The notes below the pieces were generated by a model. That model saw nothing but the letters and a program-made list of their open reading frames with translations, made no database searches and was not told where the DNA came from. Positions 9,522 to 12,240 of a stretch of 12,240 bases of DNA are shown one piece after another. Location: contig JAQBZY010000010.1 in NCBI GenBank assembly GCA_027620395.1, positions 1 through 12,240 on the forward strand, given 5' to 3'. How positions within the stretch are numbered: position 1 is the stretch's first letter; each line of letters starts with the position of its first letter. Source of the DNA: Pseudomonadota bacterium (lineage in GTDB: Bacteria; Pseudomonadota; Alphaproteobacteria; Rhodospirillales; Casp-alpha2). A program made the translations under genes and the position numbers.

Positions 9522-9550
9522 ATATTGAATACAATTATATTCTATATCAA
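9522..9550 (-). promoter_or_regulatory. Candidate promoter of the aminotransferase operon
   Basis: On the minus strand TTGATA (9550-9545) and CAATAT (9527-9522) are separated by 17 bp, about 31 bases before the ATG at 9491. A perfect TATAAT also occurs on that strand at 9539-9534, without a good -35. Either could be the real promoter; both overlap the left ATTG-N4-CAAT dyad. Confidence 0.4.
9524..9535. promoter_or_regulatory. Operator-like dyad ATTG-AATA-CAAT (left copy)
   Basis: This 12-bp dyad has perfect 4-bp arms. A wider near-palindrome with one mismatched pair covers 9527-9542. It differs by one base from TTGTATACAA, a core seen in operators of GntR-family regulators. It overlaps the likely promoter of the aminotransferase operon. 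An identical-arm dyad lies 63 bp to the right. No regulator gene is present in the window. Confidence 0.45.
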
Positions 9551-9585
9551 CCCATATTTTTCGCCAGTTATTAAAATTATTTGCG

Positions 9586-9599
9586 AATTGCATGCAATT
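9586..9599. promoter_or_regulatory. Operator-like perfect palindrome AATTGCATGCAATT (right copy)
   Basis: This perfect 14-bp palindrome holds the same ATTG-N4-CAAT arms as the left copy. It lies just downstream of TTGCGA (9581-9586), a possible -35 box, with a weak TAGGCT (9603-9608) as -10, so a bound protein would cover the promoter of the FAD dehydrogenase gene. The start codon is 33 bp downstream. The cognate regulator is unknown. Confidence 0.5.
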
Positions 9600-9632
9600 T
9601 GATAGGCTACTGAGGTCATAAGGGAGAGACTG

Positions 9633-12240
9633 ATGGCAAGCCAGGATTACGGGCTCCGTGCAACCGGGCGGATCGGCGACGGCAAGCTGGCGACGCGGCT
9701 CGCCGGTGCCGTCGAGGGCGACGTGCTGTTCGACCGGTTCAGCCGTGGCCGTTATTCGACCGATGCGTCGCATTATCAGATCGAGCCGGTCGGCGTCGTC
9801 GTCGCCAAGTCGACCGCCGACGTTCGGGCCGTCCTCGATATCGCCAGGGACGAGGGTGTGCCGGTGCTGCCGAGAGGCGGCGGCACGTCGCAATGCGGTC
9901 AGACCGTCGGTGAGGCCATCGTCGTCGATGTGTCGAAGCATTTGAACAAAGTTCTGGCCTTCGATCCGGAGAAACGAACATGTCGGGTCGAACCGGGGAT
10001 CGTGCTTGATCGTTTGAACGCATTTTTGAAACCGCACGGGCTTTGGTTCCCGGTCGATGTCTCGACGTCGTCCAGGGCCACCATCGGCGGCATGACCGGC
10101 AACAATTCCTGCGGCTCTCGTTCGCTCCGCTACGGTACCATGCGTGACAACGTATCGGGCGTCGACGCTTTCCTCGCCGACGGCAGCGCAATGCACTTCG
10201 GCGCCGTCACCGACAACGCCGCGATCGCCGGCTTGACCGATCGGCAACGGCATTTGGTCGCCGAACTCCTCGATATCGGGCGGCGCGACGAAGACGAGAT
10301 CAAGGCCCGCTTTCCGGATTTGATGCGCCGGGTCGGCGGCTACAACATCGACGCCGTGATGCCGTCTGGCCAGGCCCGTGGCGGTTGGGACAACAACACC
10401 GTGCATGGCCCCGTCGGCCATCCGAACCTGGCGCACTTGTTGGTCGGTTCGGAAGGGACGTTGGCGTTCACCGCATCGGTCGATCTAAAACTGCAACCGT
10501 TGCCGAAATCGAAAACTCTCGGCATTTGCCACTTCCCGAAATTCCACGACGCCATGGACGCGGCGCAGCACATCGTCAAGCTGGGCCCAGTCGCCGTCGA
10601 ATTGGTCGACCGCACGATGATCGGGTTGAGCCGACAAATTCCGATGTTCCGCGGCACGGTCGATAAGTTCGTTCGGGGCCAGCCGGACGCTTTGCTTTTG
10701 GTCGAATTCGCCGAGCCGGAGCAAGCGGAAAACCTGCGCCGGCTCAAGGAACTGGGCGGCGTCATGGCCGGGCTCGGGTTCGAGAACGCAGTGGTGGAAG
10801 CGATCGACCCGGAATTCCAAAAAGCCGTCTGGGAGGTTCGGAAATCCGGCCTCAACATCATGATGTCCATGAAGGGCGACGGCAAGCCGATCTCCTTCGT
10901 CGAGGACTGCGCGGTTAGGCTGGAAGATTTGGCCGAATACACCGACCGTTTGACGCAGGTGTTCCACAAGCACGGCACGACAGGGACATGGTACGCCCAT
11001 GCATCCGTCGGCACGCTCCACGTCCGCCCGGTGATCAACCTCAAACAGGAACTGGGTGCGAAACAAATGCGGGCCATCGCCGAGGAAGCCTTCGAGATGG
11101 TGCGCGAATACAAGGGCTCGCATTCCGGCGAGCATGGCGACGGATTGGTGCGTTCCGAATTTCACGAGGCCATGTTTGGCAGCCGCATGGTCACGGCCTT
11201 CAAGGACGTGAAGCGGGCTTTTGACCCGGCGGGCTTGTTGAATCCCGGCAAGATTGTCGACGGGCCTAAGATGGACGACCGAACCTTATTCCGGTTCAAA
11301 CCCGGCCACGCTTGGCTGCGCATCGAGCCGGCGCTGGATTGGTCTGATTGGGGCGGCTTCGCGGCAGCGGCCGAGATGTGCAACAACAACGGCGCTTGTA
11401 GGAAATCCGATCCGGGCGTGATGTGTCCGTCGTTCCGCGTCACCGGCGACGAGAAGGATTTGACCCGGGGCCGTGCCAACACGCTCCGCCTCGCGCTCTC
11501 CGGCCAACTCGGTGCCGATGCGCTGACGTCGGACGCCATGAAGGAGACCATGCAACTTTGCGTCAGCTGCAAAGGCTGTAAACGTGAATGCCCGACAGGC
11601 GTCGACATGGCCAAGATGAAGATCGAGTTTCTGTATCACTACACCCAGCGGCACGGACTTTCGATCAAAGACAGATTGGTCGCGTATCTGCCGCGCTATG
11701 CGGCGATGGCGTCGCGGGTGGCGCCGCTGATGAATCTCCGAGACACTGTGCCGGGCCTGGCGTGGTTGTCGGAAAAGATACTCGGCTTCAGCGCCAAGCG
11801 GGCATTGCCGAAGTGGCGCGTCGATCGGTTCGACGCCAAGGCCGTCGGCGTCGATCCCAGTGTCTGCCCGGCCGGCAAGTCCGTGATCCTGTTCGCCGAC
11901 ACCTTCAATACTTATTTCGAACCCGAGAACTTGCGCGCCGCCAAACGGGTGTTGGACGCCGCCGGTTACCGAGTTATCGCCGCGAGAGCGCAAGACGGCG
12001 ATAAGCAAGGACACCGTCCGCTCTGCTGCGGCCGGACATTCCTTGCCGCCGGGTTGGTCGATGAGGCCAGGGCCGAGGCCAGACGCACCTTGGCCGCGCT
12101 GCTGCCATTCGTCCAGGCCGGTGTGCCGGTGGTCGGGCTGGAGCCGTCATGCCTGTTGACCCTCAGAGACGAGTTCAAGTCGATGTTGCCGGGGCAGGAT
12201 ACGGATCAACTCGCCGAGGCCGCATTGCTGTTCGAAGAAT
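9633..12240 (+). CDS. FAD-linked 2-hydroxyacid dehydrogenase with Fe-S and CCG domains (partial, C-terminus off the edge)
   Basis: 869 codons are visible before the right edge. Domains in order: a GlcD/VAO-type FAD-binding domain (about 45-290; VLPRGGGTSQCGQ at 78-90 and GGMTGNNSCGSRSLRYGT at 152-169); an FAD-oxidase C-terminal domain (about 300-545), with YAHASVGTLHVRP (454-466) and HSGEHGDGLVRSEF (497-510) bearing the histidines expected near the flavin and substrate; a two-cluster ferredoxin-like domain (Cys583, 589, 598 and CVSCKGCKRECP at 643-654); and a CCG domain (CCG at 798-800). The layout resembles YdiJ-type D-2-hydroxyacid dehydrogenases, which oxidise acids such as D-lactate or D-2-hydroxyglutarate and pass electrons to a quinone or other carrier. 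The substrate is unknown; glycolate, or (R)-sulfolactate given the neighbours, are inferences. AGGGAG lies 6 bases before ATG 9633. The family usually runs to about 950-1,000 residues, so roughly 100 are probably missing. It is divergent from the aminotransferase operon. Confidence 0.88.
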   Translation, partial: MASQDYGLRATGRIGDGKLATRLAGAVEGDVLFDRFSRGRYSTDASHYQIEPVGVVVAKSTADVRAVLDIARDEGVPVLPRGGGTSQCGQTVGEAIVVDVSKHLNKVLAFDPEKRTCRVEPGIVLDRLNAFLKPHGLWFPVDVSTSSRATIGGMTGNNSCGSRSLRYGTMRDNVSGVDAFLADGSAMHFGAVTDNAAIAGLTDRQRHLVAELLDIGRRDEDEIKARFPDLMRRVGGYNIDAVMPSGQARGGWDNNTVHGPVGHPNLAHLLVGSEGTLAFTASVDLKLQPLPKSKTLGICHFPKFHDAMDAAQHIVKLGPVAVELVDRTMIGLSRQIPMFRGTVDKFVRGQPDALLLVEFAEPEQAENLRRLKELGGVMAGLGFENAVVEAIDPEFQKAVWEVRKSGLNIMMSMKGDGKPISFVEDCAVRLEDLAEYTDRLTQVFHKHGTTGTWYAHASVGTLHVRPVINLKQELGAKQMRAIAEEAFEMVREYKGSHSGEHGDGLVRSEFHEAMFGSRMVTAFKDVKRAFDPAGLLNPGKIVDGPKMDDRTLFRFKPGHAWLRIEPALDWSDWGGFAAAAEMCNNNGACRKSDPGVMCPSFRVTGDEKDLTRGRANTLRLALSGQLGADALTSDAMKETMQLCVSCKGCKRECPTGVDMAKMKIEFLYHYTQRHGLSIKDRLVAYLPRYAAMASRVAPLMNLRDTVPGLAWLSEKILGFSAKRALPKWRVDRFDAKAVGVDPSVCPAGKSVILFADTFNTYFEPENLRAAKRVLDAAGYRVIAARAQDGDKQGHRPLCCGRTFLAAGLVDEARAEARRTLAALLPFVQAGVPVVGLEPSCLLTLRDEFKSMLPGQDTDQLAEAALLFEE

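Noticed and set aside
9492..10436. Long open N-terminal extension of the aminotransferase on the minus strand
   Set aside because: It crosses the AT-rich divergent promoter and is antisense to the FAD dehydrogenase; the family N-terminus (GRHFLQIPGP) begins right after ATG 9491, which has a good ribosome binding site.

Overview
The window is high-GC, with a strong G/C bias at third codon positions. Genes are tightly packed, with 1-4 bp GTGA, ATGA and TGATG overlaps and clear GGAGG-type ribosome binding sites. A short CGTCATTCC-type palindromic repeat and the gene content together suggest an alphaproteobacterium, possibly a marine or Rhodospirillales-like heterotroph. That placement is an inference from style, not from a marker gene. 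I see no tRNA, rRNA, CRISPR array, phage gene or insertion sequence.

Left block (1-1240). On the minus strand is a gene for a PLP-dependent lyase of the D-cysteine desulfhydrase / ACC deaminase / L-cysteate sulfo-lyase family (cuyA-like). A small DUF6505-like gene overlaps its end and runs off the left edge. A short divergent spacer separates cuyA from a plus-strand exported HtrA/DegP-type serine protease with one PDZ domain (1241-2218). It is followed by a His-rich protein of unknown function (2309-3055).

Centre (3056-6258). A three-gene operon, translationally coupled by 4-bp overlaps, encodes a histidinol-dehydrogenase-like enzyme, an SDR and a zinc alcohol dehydrogenase. This trio matches hpsN-hpsO-hpsP, the catabolic genes for 2,3-dihydroxypropane-1-sulfonate (DHPS). 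HpsO and HpsP interconvert DHPS enantiomers through the ketone, and HpsN oxidises (R)-DHPS to (R)-3-sulfolactate. The promoter region holds a perfect match to the LacI-family operator consensus next to a second perfect inverted repeat.

Right block (6318-12240). The minus strand carries an operon running leftward: a serine-glyoxylate-type aminotransferase, a crotonase-fold enzyme and a family III (CaiB/BaiF) CoA-transferase. Divergent from it is a large FAD-linked 2-hydroxyacid dehydrogenase fused to an Fe-S domain and a CCG domain, truncated by the right edge. Their AT-rich shared promoter holds two ATTG-N4-CAAT dyads exactly 63 bp apart.

Taken together, the window could encode most of a route from DHPS to (R)-sulfolactate (HpsOPN), sulfopyruvate (candidate: the FAD dehydrogenase), L-cysteate (candidate: the aminotransferase), and finally pyruvate, ammonia and sulfite (CuyA). 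The HpsNOP assignment is well supported by the trio. The later steps are inference: the right block could equally serve glycolate/glyoxylate metabolism. No transporter, sulfite exporter, sulfite dehydrogenase or regulator gene lies in the window.
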